NCBI RefSeq assembly: GCF_002813455.1 | Contig: NZ_PHHE01000001.1 | Span: 5,452,001 to 5,516,000 of the forward strand | Length of the DNA stretch: 64,000 nucleotides | Source: Pseudomonas baetica | GTDB lineage: Bacteria > Pseudomonadota > Gammaproteobacteria > Pseudomonadales > Pseudomonadaceae | Direction: 5' to 3' | Shown here: piece by piece, positions 10,118-20,519 of the stretch | Layout: each line of letters starts with the position of its first letter | Numbering within the stretch: the stretch's first letter is position 1 | Translations under genes and position numbers: made by a program | The notes under the pieces: generated by a model | Seen by the model: the letters and a program-made list of their open reading frames with translations, nothing else | Database searches by the model: none | What the model was told of the DNA's origin: nothing

Positions 10118-10354
10118 ATGAGCACCATCGAAGAGCGCGTCAAGAAAATCGTTGCCGAGCAACTGGGTGTTAAAGAAGAAGAAGTGGTTAACACCGCTTC
10201 CTTCGTAGAAGACCTGGGTGCCGACTCCCTTGACACCGTTGAGCTGGTGATGGCTCTGGAAGAGGAATTCGAGACCGAAATCCCTGACGAAGAAGCTGAG
10301 AAGATCACTACTGTACAAGCTGCAATCGACTACGTTACTAGCCACCAGGCGTAA
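10118..10354 (+). CDS. acpP: Acyl carrier protein
   Basis: AcpP carries growing acyl chains on a phosphopantetheine arm. The 78-residue acidic protein has the attachment motif [18 protein letters not shown] with the modified Ser at about residue 37. A rho-independent terminator follows, which would raise acpP message over the downstream genes. Confidence 0.98.
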   Translation: MSTIEERVKKIVAEQLGVKEEEVVNTASFVEDLGADSLDTVELVMALEEEFETEIPDEEAEKITTVQAAIDYVTSHQA

Positions 10355-10383
10355 TAGTTTGTAATCGTTGTTTGCTGTCATGG

Positions 10384-10418
10384 AAAAACCGCACTGCCAT
10401 CATGGCGTGCGGTTTTTT
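10384..10418 (+). terminator. Rho-independent terminator after acpP
   Basis: A GC hairpin (CCGCAC ... GTGCGG with an inner GCCAT/ATGGC) is flanked by an A run and a T run, about 30 bases after the acpP stop. Confidence 0.85.
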
Positions 10419-10462
10419 CTTTAGGCCTGATGCAAAATCGTCATTTGAAAAAGGAGAGTGCT

Positions 10463-11707
10463 GTGTCGCGTAGACGCGTCGTAGTCACCGGTATGGGTAT
10501 GTTGTCGCCACTGGGCACGGATGTGCCGAGCAGTTGGCAGGGCATTCTGGCTGGCCGCAGTGGCATTGGTCTGATCGAACACACCGACCTTTCTGCCTAT
10601 TCCACCCGCTTTGGCGGCTCGGTCAAAGGCTTCAATGTCGAGGAATACCTGTCGGTCAAGGAAGCGCGCAAGCTCGACCTGTTCATTCAGTACGGTCTCG
10701 CGGCGGGTTTCCAAGCCGTGCGCAATGCCGGTCTGGAAGTCACTGACGCCAACCGTGAACGCATTGGCGTGGCCATGGGTTCGGGCATCGGCGGTCTGAC
10801 CAACATCGAAGAAACCAGCCGTACTCTGCATGAGGCGGGCCCGCGTCGAATTTCGCCCTTCTTCGTGCCAGGCTCGATCATCAATATGATTTCCGGTTTC
10901 CTGTCCATCCACTTGGGTGCCCAGGGGCCTAACTACGCTATCGCCACAGCGTGTACCACCGGTACGCACTGCATCGGCATGGCGGCGCGCAACATCATGT
11001 ACGACGAAGCCGACGTGATGATTGCCGGCGGCGCCGAAATGGCTGCGTGCGGTCTGGGCATGGGCGGCTTCGGCGCGTCCCGTGCGCTGTCGACCCGCAA
11101 CGACGAACCGACTCGCGCCAGCCGTCCGTGGGACAAGGGCCGTGACGGTTTCGTTCTGTCCGATGGTGCTGGTGCGCTGGTGCTGGAAGAGCTCGAGCAC
11201 GCCAAGGCGCGTGGTGCGACCATCTACGCCGAGCTGATCGGTTTCGGTACCAGCGGTGATGCTTTCCACATGACATCGCCACCTGCTGATGGCGCCGGTG
11301 CAGCGCGCTGCATCACCAATGCGCTGCGCGATGCAAAAATCAACGCTGATCAAGTGCAATACATCAACGCCCACGGCACTTCGACTCCGGCCGGTGACCT
11401 TGCCGAAGCCAACGCGATCAAGTCGGTGTTCGGCGATCACGCCTACAAACTGGCGGTCAGCTCCACCAAGTCCATGACCGGTCACCTGTTGGGTGCTGCG
11501 GGGGCGGTCGAGGCGATTTTCAGTGTGCTGGCGATCAACAGCCAGGTCGCACCGCCTACCATCAACCTCGAAGAGCCTGATGAGGGCTGCGATCTCGATT
11601 TTGTGCCGCACACCGCGCGCACTATGGATATCGATGTCGTGCTGTCCAACTCCTTCGGTTTTGGCGGCACCAACGGCACCCTGGCGTTCCGTCGGTTCGC
11701 AGGCTGA
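10463..11707 (+). CDS. fabF: Beta-ketoacyl-ACP synthase II
   Basis: FabF condenses malonyl-ACP with acyl-ACP and helps set unsaturated chain length. The 414-residue thiolase-fold protein shows the catalytic Cys in ATACTTGTH, His in [11 protein letters not shown], and Lys/His in [12 protein letters not shown]. The GTG at 10463 is chosen for its ribosome site (AAAGGAGAG) and because homologues begin [11 protein letters not shown]; the ATG at 10430 lacks one. The stop overlaps the pabC start (TGATG). Confidence 0.97.
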   Translation: MSRRRVVVTGMGMLSPLGTDVPSSWQGILAGRSGIGLIEHTDLSAYSTRFGGSVKGFNVEEYLSVKEARKLDLFIQYGLAAGFQAVRNAGLEVTDANRERIGVAMGSGIGGLTNIEETSRTLHEAGPRRISPFFVPGSIINMISGFLSIHLGAQGPNYAIATACTTGTHCIGMAARNIMYDEADVMIAGGAEMAACGLGMGGFGASRALSTRNDEPTRASRPWDKGRDGFVLSDGAGALVLEELEHAKARGATIYAELIGFGTSGDAFHMTSPPADGAGAARCITNALRDAKINADQVQYINAHGTSTPAGDLAEANAIKSVFGDHAYKLAVSSTKSMTGHLLGAAGAVEAIFSVLAINSQVAPPTINLEEPDEGCDLDFVPHTARTMDIDVVLSNSFGFGGTNGTLAFRRFAG

Positions 11708-12522
11708 TGGACAGCTGGGTCGACGGTCAACCGGCTGACGCTTTGTCGCTGAAAGATCGCGGCCTGGCTTACGGCGATGGTCTGTTCGAGACCATCGCCG
11801 TGCGTGGCGGCCAACCGTTATTGCTGGATCGACACCTGACGCGACTGGCTGAGGGCTGCACGCGTCTGGCCATCGCGGCCGATATCGAACTGATTCGCCA
11901 GGAACTGCTGAGCTACGCGGCAGCGATGGGCGAGGGCGTGCTCAAGCTCATCCTCACCCGTGGCGACGGTTTGCGTGGTTATGCGCCCGATCCCGCGGCG
12001 CCGGGCCGACGTATTCTGCAAGGCAATCCTCCCGCCGCTTATCCCGCTGTGCATGCTGAACAAGGCATTCGCCTGTTCCCGTGCAGCACCCGCTTGTCCA
12101 GACAGCCTTTGCTGGCAGGACTCAAACACCTCAATCGACTGGAACAAGTGCTCGCTCGCGCCGAATGGCAAGACAGCGAACACGCCGAAGGCTTGATGCT
12201 CGATCAGGCCGGCCGGGTCATTGAAGGCGTGCTCAGCAATCTGTTTCTGGTGCGTGACGGTGTATTGGTCACCCCCGATCTGAAGCGCTGTGGTGTGGCC
12301 GGTGTGATGCGCGCGGAAATATTGTTTCAGGCCGCGTCATTGGCCATCCCCAGCCAAATCGCCGACATCAGCCTCGAACAGCTGCAATGGGCCGATGAAG
12401 TGTTTGTCTGCAACAGCGTGTATGGCGTCTGGCCGGTACGCGCCTACGCTGCACTGAGCTGGCCGGTTGGCCCGCTCACCCGTAAACTGCAAACCATTGC
12501 CCGCGCCCTACTGGATGCCTGA
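11707..12522 (+). CDS. pabC: Aminodeoxychorismate lyase
   Basis: PabC releases pyruvate from 4-amino-4-deoxychorismate to give p-aminobenzoate for folate. The 271-residue fold-type IV PLP enzyme begins [30 protein letters not shown], as in the family, and has the PLP lysine in GLKHLNRLEQV (about residue 140). It overlaps fabF and precedes mltG by three bases, so it is translationally coupled. Confidence 0.95.
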   Translation: MDSWVDGQPADALSLKDRGLAYGDGLFETIAVRGGQPLLLDRHLTRLAEGCTRLAIAADIELIRQELLSYAAAMGEGVLKLILTRGDGLRGYAPDPAAPGRRILQGNPPAAYPAVHAEQGIRLFPCSTRLSRQPLLAGLKHLNRLEQVLARAEWQDSEHAEGLMLDQAGRVIEGVLSNLFLVRDGVLVTPDLKRCGVAGVMRAEILFQAASLAIPSQIADISLEQLQWADEVFVCNSVYGVWPVRAYAALSWPVGPLTRKLQTIARALLDA

Positions 12523-12525
12523 TTT

Positions 12526-13701
12526 GTGAGACGTAAATTTTTGCTGCTGCTGGAAACCGGACTGGTTCTGGCAGGGCTGCTGTTGGGCGCCAGCGCCTGG
12601 AAGATTCACTGCGCACTGGAACAGCCCCTGAACATCACGCAGGAAGAACTGCTGGATGTGCCCAAAGGCTCCACGCCGACCCGTACCTTCCTTGGACTCG
12701 AAAGCGATGGCGTCATCAAGGACGCTTTCTGGCTGCGGATCTATTGGCGTTTCAATCTCGCCGGTACGCCCATTCACACCGGTGAATACCGCATGCAGCC
12801 AGGCATGACCGTCAATGGTCTGATTGACTCGTGGAAGCGTGGCGACGTGGTTCAGTACAGCCTGACCCTGGTCGAAGGCTGGAATTTCCATCAGGTACGC
12901 GCTGCTTTGGCGAAAGACGAAAAAATCGAACAGACCCTCAACGGTTTGAGCGACAGCGACGTCATGGCGAAGCTTGGCCATAAGGGCCTGTTCCCGGAAG
13001 GCCGCTTCTTCCCGGATACCTATCGCTTCGTGCGCGGTGTGTCCGATACCGAACTGCTGAAAAAGGCTTTTGACCGTCTCGACGAAGTGCTCGCCAAGGA
13101 ATGGGAAAAGCGCTCCGTCGATGCGCCTTACAAGGAACCTTATCAAGCGCTGATCATGGCTTCGCTGGTTGAAAAGGAAACCGGCGTGCCACAGGAACGT
13201 GGTGAGATTGCCGGCGTCTTTGTGCGTCGGATGGCGCTGGGCATGCAGCTGCAGACCGACCCGACGGTGATCTATGGTTTGGGTGATCGCTACACCGGCA
13301 AGCTGACCCGCGCTCATCTCAAGGAGCCGACGCCGTATAACACCTACGTGATTCCTGGTTTGCCGCCAACGCCGATTGCGATGGTCGGGCGTGAAGCCAT
13401 TCATGCGGCGCTGAATCCGGTGGAAGGTACCAGCCTCTACTTTGTGGCCCGTGGCGATGGCAGCCATGTGTTCTCCGACGACCTCGATGCACACAACAGT
13501 GCAGTGCGTGAATTCCAGCTCAAGCGCCGCGCGGATTACCGCTCGAGCCCCGCGCCAGTGGCCACGCCCGAAGCCGCTCCGGCAGGCGAAGACTCGATCC
13601 CGGCGGCATCACCGGATACCACGCCGGGGTCGTTACCGCCGGTTGCGCCTCAGGAATCCGCGCCGACCCCGGATGCCACCGCACCACAAAACACGCAATG
13701 A
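12526..13701 (+). CDS. mltG: Endolytic murein transglycosylase MltG
   Basis: MltG cuts nascent glycan strands at the inner membrane and probably sets strand length. The 391-residue protein has one N-terminal membrane segment (about residues 5-22), LysM-like and YceG domains, and the catalytic Glu in ASLVEKETG (about residue 218). The last 50 or so residues are a Pro/Ala-rich tail beyond the normal YceG end, probably disordered. It starts at GTG. Confidence 0.93.
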   Translation: MRRKFLLLLETGLVLAGLLLGASAWKIHCALEQPLNITQEELLDVPKGSTPTRTFLGLESDGVIKDAFWLRIYWRFNLAGTPIHTGEYRMQPGMTVNGLIDSWKRGDVVQYSLTLVEGWNFHQVRAALAKDEKIEQTLNGLSDSDVMAKLGHKGLFPEGRFFPDTYRFVRGVSDTELLKKAFDRLDEVLAKEWEKRSVDAPYKEPYQALIMASLVEKETGVPQERGEIAGVFVRRMALGMQLQTDPTVIYGLGDRYTGKLTRAHLKEPTPYNTYVIPGLPPTPIAMVGREAIHAALNPVEGTSLYFVARGDGSHVFSDDLDAHNSAVREFQLKRRADYRSSPAPVATPEAAPAGEDSIPAASPDTTPGSLPPVAPQESAPTPDATAPQNTQ

Positions 13702-13711
13702 CTTTGATTAA

Positions 13712-15329
<1,618 letters not shown>

Positions 15330-15371
15330 GAATGTGTACCTAGACTCTGAACATCAGCAGTGGAGGTCAAC

Positions 15372-15728
15372 ATGAATGAACCGATAAGCCCGGGGCCGCG
15401 CAACGGCATCCTGTCCCTGACCATCAAGGACAAGTCGGTGCTTTACGCCGCCTACATGCCGTTTATCAAAAACGGTGGCCTGTTCATCCCGACCAACAAG
15501 AGCTACAAGTTGGGCGACGAGGTGTTCATGCTGCTCAACCTGATGGATGAAGCAGAGAAGATTCCGGTGGCCGGCAAAGTTACCTGGATCACCCCCAAAG
15601 GTGCGCAAGGCAACCGCGCGGCGGGTGTCGGCGTGCAGTTCAACGATGGCGACAACACCGCCCGCAGTCGCATCGAAACCCATCTGGCCGGAGCCCTCAA
15701 GTCCGACCGTCCCACTCATACGATGTAA
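15372..15728 (+). CDS. pilZ: PilZ-domain protein of type IV pilus assembly
   Basis: PilZ is required for type IV pilus assembly and works with the PilB motor and FimX. The 118-residue protein has the fold (LSLTIKDKSVLYAAYMPFIKNGGLFIP) but, like the founding PilZ, lacks the RxxxR motif for cyclic-di-GMP. A ribosome site (GTGGAGG) precedes the ATG at 15372. The holB-pilZ-tatD order is typical of Pseudomonas. Confidence 0.93.
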   Translation: MNEPISPGPRNGILSLTIKDKSVLYAAYMPFIKNGGLFIPTNKSYKLGDEVFMLLNLMDEAEKIPVAGKVTWITPKGAQGNRAAGVGVQFNDGDNTARSRIETHLAGALKSDRPTHTM

Positions 15729-15743
15729 GTTGCAGTCTTTTTT

Positions 15744-16535
15744 ATGCTCGTAGATTCCCATTGTCACCTTGATCGCCTCGACCTTGCCGCCCACGACGGC
15801 TCGCTGGATGCCGCACTCGATGCTGCCCGGCAGCGCGGAGTAGGGCACTTTCTGTGCATCGGCGTCAGCGCCGACAACGCCGCCGACGTCAAAGCCCTGG
15901 CTGAGCGTTATGACGACGTTGATTGCTCAGTTGGCGTGCATCCGCTGGACGTGCAACCGGGCGCAGCCCCGGCACTGGACTGGCTGTTGCATGAACTCAA
16001 TCATCCAAAAGTGGTGGCGATCGGTGAAACCGGTCTGGACTATCACTACGAGCCGGAAGCCGCCGAGCTGCAACAGGAGTCGTTCCGCCTGCACCTGCAA
16101 GCCGCGCAGCAGACAGGCAAACCCGTAATCATCCATACCCGCGGCGCCCGCGCCGATACCCTTGAGCTGCTGCGTGCAGCAGCATTGCCCCAGGCCGGAG
16201 TGCTGCATTGCTTTACCGAAGACTGGGAGATGGCCAAAGCGGCGCTGGACATGGGTTATTACATCTCCCTGTCGGGGATTGTCACCTTTCGCAATGCCGA
16301 TGCGCTGCGCGATGTCGCGAGCAAGGTCCCGGCCGATCGACTGCTGGTGGAAACCGATTCGCCGTATCTGGCGCCGATCCCTTATCGCGGCAAACCGAAC
16401 CTGCCGCAGTATGTGCGCGAAGTGGCGGAGTTTTTGGCGATGCTGCGTGGCGAAAACTATGAGCGATTTGCCGAGCAGACCACCGAGAACTTCAAGCGCC
16501 TGTTCCCGCTGGCCTCCGTCAAATCTGCCCTGTAG
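15744..16535 (+). CDS. TatD-family metal-dependent hydrolase (YcfH type)
   Basis: TatD-family enzymes are metal-dependent nucleases or deacylases. The 263-residue TIM barrel has HCHLD metal ligands (residues 6-10), a Glu in GETGLDYHYE, His in HTRGA and HCFTEDW, and the final Asp in ETDSPYLAP. The TAG stop lies in the first bases of a REP (TGTAGGAG), which the IS110 element has entered, so the coding end is intact. Confidence 0.93.
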   Translation: MLVDSHCHLDRLDLAAHDGSLDAALDAARQRGVGHFLCIGVSADNAADVKALAERYDDVDCSVGVHPLDVQPGAAPALDWLLHELNHPKVVAIGETGLDYHYEPEAAELQQESFRLHLQAAQQTGKPVIIHTRGARADTLELLRAAALPQAGVLHCFTEDWEMAKAALDMGYYISLSGIVTFRNADALRDVASKVPADRLLVETDSPYLAPIPYRGKPNLPQYVREVAEFLAMLRGENYERFAEQTTENFKRLFPLASVKSAL

Positions 16536-16537
16536 GA

Positions 16538-16778
16538 GGGGCCGCCCCGTCTTCGACGCCGCGCTGTCGCGCAGCAAACTGGGGCTAGAGTAGAAGAGCG
16601 CGCGCGGGGCAGAGACCGTCATTAGCACTGGTGTGACAGCACCCGAGTAGGAGAGTGGTCCGCACGGTATCGGCGTGGAGTCGCTGAAGGCACGGCATGC
16701 CGTGACCTCGTATAAGAGAGTGAACCCCTTCGCCACCGTGTACCCCGCGCGCGCTTTTCAATCCTGCGAGGAATTGTC
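16538..16778 (+). ncRNA. Candidate bridge RNA in the left end of the first IS110 element
   Basis: A perfect 12-bp stem (16598-16609 with 16743-16754) encloses two sub-hairpins, GGTG/CACC at 16630-16643 and the palindrome CACGGCATGCCGTG at 16691-16704. On the 3' side of the first is GTAGGAG (16647-16653), identical to the left REP arm. On the 3' side of the second is ATAAGAG (16712-16718), identical to the right element end plus overlap (18147-18153). Both are followed by AGTG. GGCAG (16608-16612) can pair with the right REP arm CTGCC. The guide for the left element end is weak. Transcription is inferred. Confidence 0.6.
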
Positions 16779-18110
16779 ATGGCGCGCAAGAACCAAAAAC
16801 GCTTTGAGATTGTTCATCACGACTGCGCCGGCATCGATGTGGGTAGTCGTGAGCATTGGGTCGCGGTCAATCCTGATCGATCCGATCCGCCTGTTCGTAA
16901 ATTTTTGACCTTCACCGATGACCTGATCGCGCTGGCCGACTGGCTTGAGTCGTTGAAGATCAAAGTGGTGGCCATGGAGGCGACCGGCGTTTATTGGATT
17001 CCTCTTTTCGAAGTGCTCGATGCCCGGGGATTCGAGGTTTATCTGGTCAACTCGCGGGCGACGCGACAGACCTCCGGCCGCAAATCCGATGTTCTGGATT
17101 GCCAGTGGATCTGGCAACTGATGACGCACGGCCTGTTGAGCGGGGCTTTTCGTCCAGCCGATGAAATTTGCTCGATGCGCTCGCTGGTACGGCAACGTGC
17201 CAATAAAGTCGCCGATCAAGCCAAAACCATCAACCGCATGCAGAAAGCCCTGAGCCAGATGAACATCCAGCTGGCCAATGTTATCAGCGACATTAGCGGC
17301 GTGACCGGGATGAAAATCCTCCAGGCAATAAATCAGGGTGAGCGCGATCCTCACGCTCTAGCCGCCTTGCGAGATCGGCGTATCAAGGCAGACCACGCCA
17401 CCATCGCCCGCAGCCTGCACGGCAATTGGCGCATGGAGCACCTGCATGCACTACGTCAGGAACTGGCGTGCTACGACTTTCTGGAAACACAAATCGCCGA
17501 GTGCGACAGGGCCATCGCACAAGCGCTTGAACGACTGCCCGTGCGTCAGGAAGAAGTCCCAGCGGCGTGTAAAGCGCTTCGCAACACTCATCGCTCGGCT
17601 GCGCAACAGACGGCCCTGCATCAGGCATTGGGCCAGGTGATGGGCGTGGATTTAACCGCCATCCCCACGATCGGGGTGGATACCGCGCTGGTGCTGGCCA
17701 GCGAGTTGGGCCCGGACTTGTCACGCTTCCCGACCTCACAACACTTTTGCTCATGGTTGGGTGTCGCGCCGCCAACCCGAATATCGGGCGGCAAACCTCT
17801 TCCGGGCAGAGCACCGAAGGTCATCAATCGAGCGGCTCAAGCGCTCAAGCAATCGGCTTCTAACGCCCGAAACGACAAAAGTTTTATCGGTGCCAGCCAC
17901 CGGGCACGCTTAAGCAGAATGGATACGGGCTGCGCCATCAAAGCAACCGCCCATCAACTGGCTCGGCTGATTTACGCCATGCTGACCAAGGGACAGCCGT
18001 ATGTTGAGCAAGGTTTGGAAGCTTACGAAGAAAAAAGCCGCAGCCGGCAACTGCGCGCCTTGGAACGCAAGGCACGCAAGCTGGGGATGCAGTTGGTGAT
18101 GGCTGGATAG
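16779..18110 (+). CDS. IS110-family transposase
   Basis: This 443-residue recombinase has the N-terminal RuvC-like DEDD domain (CAGIDVGSREHW, VAMEATGVYW, DVLDCQWIWQL) and a C-terminal Transposase_20 domain with the conserved Ser in APPTRISGGK. The family moves DNA through a DEDD/Ser chemistry guided by a bridge RNA from the element's own end. GAGGAA lies eight bases before the ATG. The frame is intact, so the element may be active. Its closest relatives cannot be named without a search. Confidence 0.93.
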   Translation: MARKNQKRFEIVHHDCAGIDVGSREHWVAVNPDRSDPPVRKFLTFTDDLIALADWLESLKIKVVAMEATGVYWIPLFEVLDARGFEVYLVNSRATRQTSGRKSDVLDCQWIWQLMTHGLLSGAFRPADEICSMRSLVRQRANKVADQAKTINRMQKALSQMNIQLANVISDISGVTGMKILQAINQGERDPHALAALRDRRIKADHATIARSLHGNWRMEHLHALRQELACYDFLETQIAECDRAIAQALERLPVRQEEVPAACKALRNTHRSAAQQTALHQALGQVMGVDLTAIPTIGVDTALVLASELGPDLSRFPTSQHFCSWLGVAPPTRISGGKPLPGRAPKVINRAAQALKQSASNARNDKSFIGASHRARLSRMDTGCAIKATAHQLARLIYAMLTKGQPYVEQGLEAYEEKSRSRQLRALERKARKLGMQLVMAG

Positions 18111-18150
18111 AATTTAGAGCAAAAACAATGCGTTATTTTTTGTTTGATAA

Positions 18151-18232
18151 GAGCTGCCGCAGGCTGCGATCTTTTGATCTTGTTTTTGACAGGCAAGATC
18201 AAAGGATCGCAGCCTGCGGCAGCTCCTACAGG
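18151..18232. repeat. Remaining part of the REP pair interrupted by the IS110 element
   Basis: GAGCTGCCGCAGGCTGCGATC is followed by an inverted copy ending GCAGCTCCTACAGG. The outermost TGTAG of the first unit is now left of the element at 16531. Confidence 0.85.
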
Positions 18233-18273
18233 TTTGATATCCAGGTGGCTCGGATAAAGGTCAAAACGCAGGC

Positions 18274-18388
18274 AAAAAAAACCCGGGTTCTGGGGGGGGA
18301 ATCCGGGTTAAGACCATTAGGAGTAAAACAAAGGCACGCGGTCCCTTGGTACCTTTATCGGCGCGGCACTTGGGGGAGATGCCGCCCG
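18274..18388 (-). ncRNA. rgsA: Probable small RNA RgsA
   Basis: In P. aeruginosa the RpoS- and Gac-influenced sRNA RgsA (about 120 nt) lies beside the homologue of the TetR gene that follows here (PA2957). On the minus strand there is a sigma-S-like -10 CAATACTT (18396-18403), a GC-rich body without a reading frame, and a strong terminator (AACCCGG ... CCGGGTT, then eight T, 18274-18308). The implied length is about 115 nt. The call rests on position, size and signals; sequence identity to RgsA was not checked. Confidence 0.65.
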
Positions 18389-18604
18389 ACAGTTCAAGTA
18401 TTGATCAGTCTGGCGTGCAGTCCAGTGAGCCGGTCGGGGTTTTTAAACAAATTTGGAATACGTTCGCTTCAGTTGAGTTCTCATTGCGCCCAAAACGTTC
18501 TCAAAACGAACAAGAAACACAGATATGGTCGGATGATCCGTGCATTTTTGCGCAAGTTAGGCATAATACGCGGCTTCGAATTTTGACCCTTCAGACCTTT
18601 TCTT

Positions 18605-19243
18605 ATGCACAAAGAACCTCGTAAGGTCCGTGAGTTTCGTCGCCGCGAGCAAGAAATTCTCGATACCGCGCTCAAGCTGTTCCTCGACCAAGGTGAAGAC
18701 AGTGTCACCGTCGAGATGATTGCTGATGCCGTGGGTATCGGCAAAGGCACGATCTACAAACACTTCAAGTCCAAGGCCGAGATCTATCTGCGCCTGATGC
18801 TCGACTACGAGCGCGATTTGAACGAGCTGCTGCATTCGGCCGATGTCGACAAGGACAAGGAAGCACTGTCCCGCGCCTACTTCGAATTCCGCATGCGCGA
18901 CCCGCAGCGCTATCGCCTGTTCGATCGCCTCGAAGAGAAGGTGGTCAAGGGCAATCAGGTGCCGGAAATGGTCGAGGAGCTGCACAAGATCCGTGCCTCG
19001 AACTTCGAACGCCTGACCCTGCTGATCAAGGGCCGCATCAGCGAAGGCAAGCTCGAAGATGTGCCGCCGTACTTCCACTACTGCGCATCCTGGGCGCTGG
19101 TGCATGGCGCGGTAGCGCTGTATCACTCGCCGTTCTGGAGCAATGTGCTGGAAGATCAGGAAGGTTTCTTCCAGTTCCTGATGGATATCGGCGTGCGCAT
19201 GGGCAACAAGCGCAAGCGCGACCCGGAAACGCCGAGCAGCTGA
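18605..19243 (+). CDS. TetR/AcrR-family regulator (PA2957-like)
   Basis: The 212-residue protein has an N-terminal TetR helix-turn-helix (ILDTALKLFLDQGEDSVTVEMIADAVGIGKGTIYKHF, residues 18-52) and a conserved C-terminal ligand domain. Homologues are widely conserved in Pseudomonas beside rgsA and the pilZ-tatD genes. The ligand and targets are not evident from the sequence. A perfect 9-bp hairpin (TGCGCCATG/CATGGCGCA, 19262-19288) follows the stop and may end its message. Confidence 0.88.
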   Translation: MHKEPRKVREFRRREQEILDTALKLFLDQGEDSVTVEMIADAVGIGKGTIYKHFKSKAEIYLRLMLDYERDLNELLHSADVDKDKEALSRAYFEFRMRDPQRYRLFDRLEEKVVKGNQVPEMVEELHKIRASNFERLTLLIKGRISEGKLEDVPPYFHYCASWALVHGAVALYHSPFWSNVLEDQEGFFQFLMDIGVRMGNKRKRDPETPSS

Positions 19244-19320
19244 GCCATTCACCTCCCTTATTGCGCCATGATTTCGCTACATGGCGCAGTACCGCAGGAA
19301 TATACTCAGGCATAGGGCTT

Positions 19321-19352
19321 GCTAAAACTTGATTTGTGAGTCAAGTTTTAGC
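19321..19352. promoter_or_regulatory. Perfect inverted repeat before moaA
   Basis: GCTAAAACTTGA (19321-19332) and TCAAGTTTTAGC (19341-19352) are exact reverse complements around an eight-base spacer, 28 bases before the moaA ATG. It has no following T run, so an operator or an mRNA hairpin is likelier than a terminator. Confidence 0.6.
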
Positions 19353-19380
19353 GGCTCGATTTTCTATCGCCGGAGTGATC

Positions 19381-20349
19381 ATGATCGTTGACCGTCAAGG
19401 CAGGCGCTTTCGCAATTTGCGGATCAGCCTGACCTCAGCCTGCAATTACGCTTGTACCTACTGCGTGCCCAATGGCAAGCGGCTGGTGGCTGCGCAGGAT
19501 GAACTGTCGGCCGAAGCCATGGCGCGGGGCGTTGAATACCTGATCGAAGCCGCCGGCATCGAGCGTCTGCGGATTACCGGTGGCGAGCCACTGGTCAGCC
19601 CCAAACTCGAATCGTTCATGACCGCCGTCGGCAAGATGGGCCTGGACGACATCAGCCTGACCACCAATGGTCAACTGCTCGCGAAAAAACTTCCGCTGCT
19701 GGTGGACGCCGGTTTGCGCCGGATCAACGTATCCCTCGATACCCTCGATGCCGCCGCGTTCCGCAGCATCGCCCGTGGCGGCGATCTGGCCACCGTGCTT
19801 GATGGCATGGATCAGGCAGCCGCCGCCGGGATGAAAATCAAGGTCAACATGGTGCCGTTGCGTGGGCAGAACCTCGATCAGGTGATGCCGCTGCTTGATT
19901 ACTGCCTGGACCGTGGTTTCGAACTGCGCTTCATCGAATTGATGCGCATGGGCCATCTGGCCAAAGACTCCAATGCCTTTTTGCAACAGTTCGTCAGCCT
20001 GCAACAATTGCTGGAGCTGATCGGTGAGCGCCACGAATACGCTCAAACTGACGCACCGGTCGATGCCACGGCCGTGCGGTACGCGATTGCGGGGCGGGGC
20101 AACTTTGGCGTGATTGCCAACGAAAGCGTGCCGTTCTGCCGAACCTGCTCGCGCTTGCGCCTGTCGTCCACCGGTTGGTTGCATGGCTGCCTGTCGTCGA
20201 GCAACCGTCATTACGTCGGTGATCTGCTCGACAAACCACGTCATCAGGCGTTGCCGGCCTTGCAACGGCTCTTGGTCAAAGCCTTGGGTGACAAGCAGGA
20301 AGTGGCATTCTCCGGTGGCGCGACCATCATGAAAATCATCGGCGGTTGA
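19381..20349 (+). CDS. moaA: GTP 3',8-cyclase MoaA
   Basis: MoaA is the radical-SAM enzyme that rearranges GTP in the first step of molybdenum-cofactor synthesis. The 322-residue protein has CNYACTYC (CxxxCxxC) for the SAM cluster, the second cluster CRTCSRLRLSSTGWLHGC (CxxC-x13-C), and the C-terminal GG essential in MoaA. The ATG at 19381 fits the usual MIVDRQGRRFRNLRIS start; the upstream frame runs through the inverted repeat and is not coding. Pseudomonads often have more than one moaA. Confidence 0.92.
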   Translation: MIVDRQGRRFRNLRISLTSACNYACTYCVPNGKRLVAAQDELSAEAMARGVEYLIEAAGIERLRITGGEPLVSPKLESFMTAVGKMGLDDISLTTNGQLLAKKLPLLVDAGLRRINVSLDTLDAAAFRSIARGGDLATVLDGMDQAAAAGMKIKVNMVPLRGQNLDQVMPLLDYCLDRGFELRFIELMRMGHLAKDSNAFLQQFVSLQQLLELIGERHEYAQTDAPVDATAVRYAIAGRGNFGVIANESVPFCRTCSRLRLSSTGWLHGCLSSSNRHYVGDLLDKPRHQALPALQRLLVKALGDKQEVAFSGGATIMKIIGG

Positions 20350-20354
20350 TATTC

Positions 20355-20427
20355 CCATTCGCGAGCAGGCTCGCTCCCACATCTGGAATGCTTTCCACTT
20401 GTGGGAGCGAGCCTGCTCGCGAAAGCG
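20355..20427. repeat. Paired REP element (GCGAGCAGGCTCGCTCCCAC type)
   Basis: Two inverted units GCGAGCAGGCTCGCTCCCAC and GTGGGAGCGAGCCTGCTCGC with a 24-base spacer directly follow moaA. This is the REP type entered by the second IS110 element. Confidence 0.9.
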
Positions 20428-20519
20428 TCCTGTAGATCGACGAAGTTCCCGAGCTGGCGCAAAAGCTGCATCCAACGGCCATTCGCCGGTTTTCCGTCAC
20501 CGGCCTCTGGAGGAATAGG

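Larger units (their letters stand above)
16537..18152. mobile_element. IS110-family insertion sequence inside a REP
   Basis: The left flank ends TGTAGGAG (16531-16538) and the right flank begins GAGCTGCCGCAGG (18151); joined, they restore the REP TGTAGGAGCTGCCGCAGG. The shared GAG means the exact ends are known only within three bases. The element has no target duplication beyond that overlap, about 240 non-coding bases before the transposase and about 40 after it. This is the layout of the IS110 group, which carries its guide RNA at the left end. Confidence 0.85.

Noticed and set aside
16598..16754. Treating the 12-bp stem before the first IS110 transposase as a simple terminator
   Set aside because: The arms are 133 bases apart and enclose ordered sub-hairpins with matches to the element's flanks, which fits a structured RNA better.
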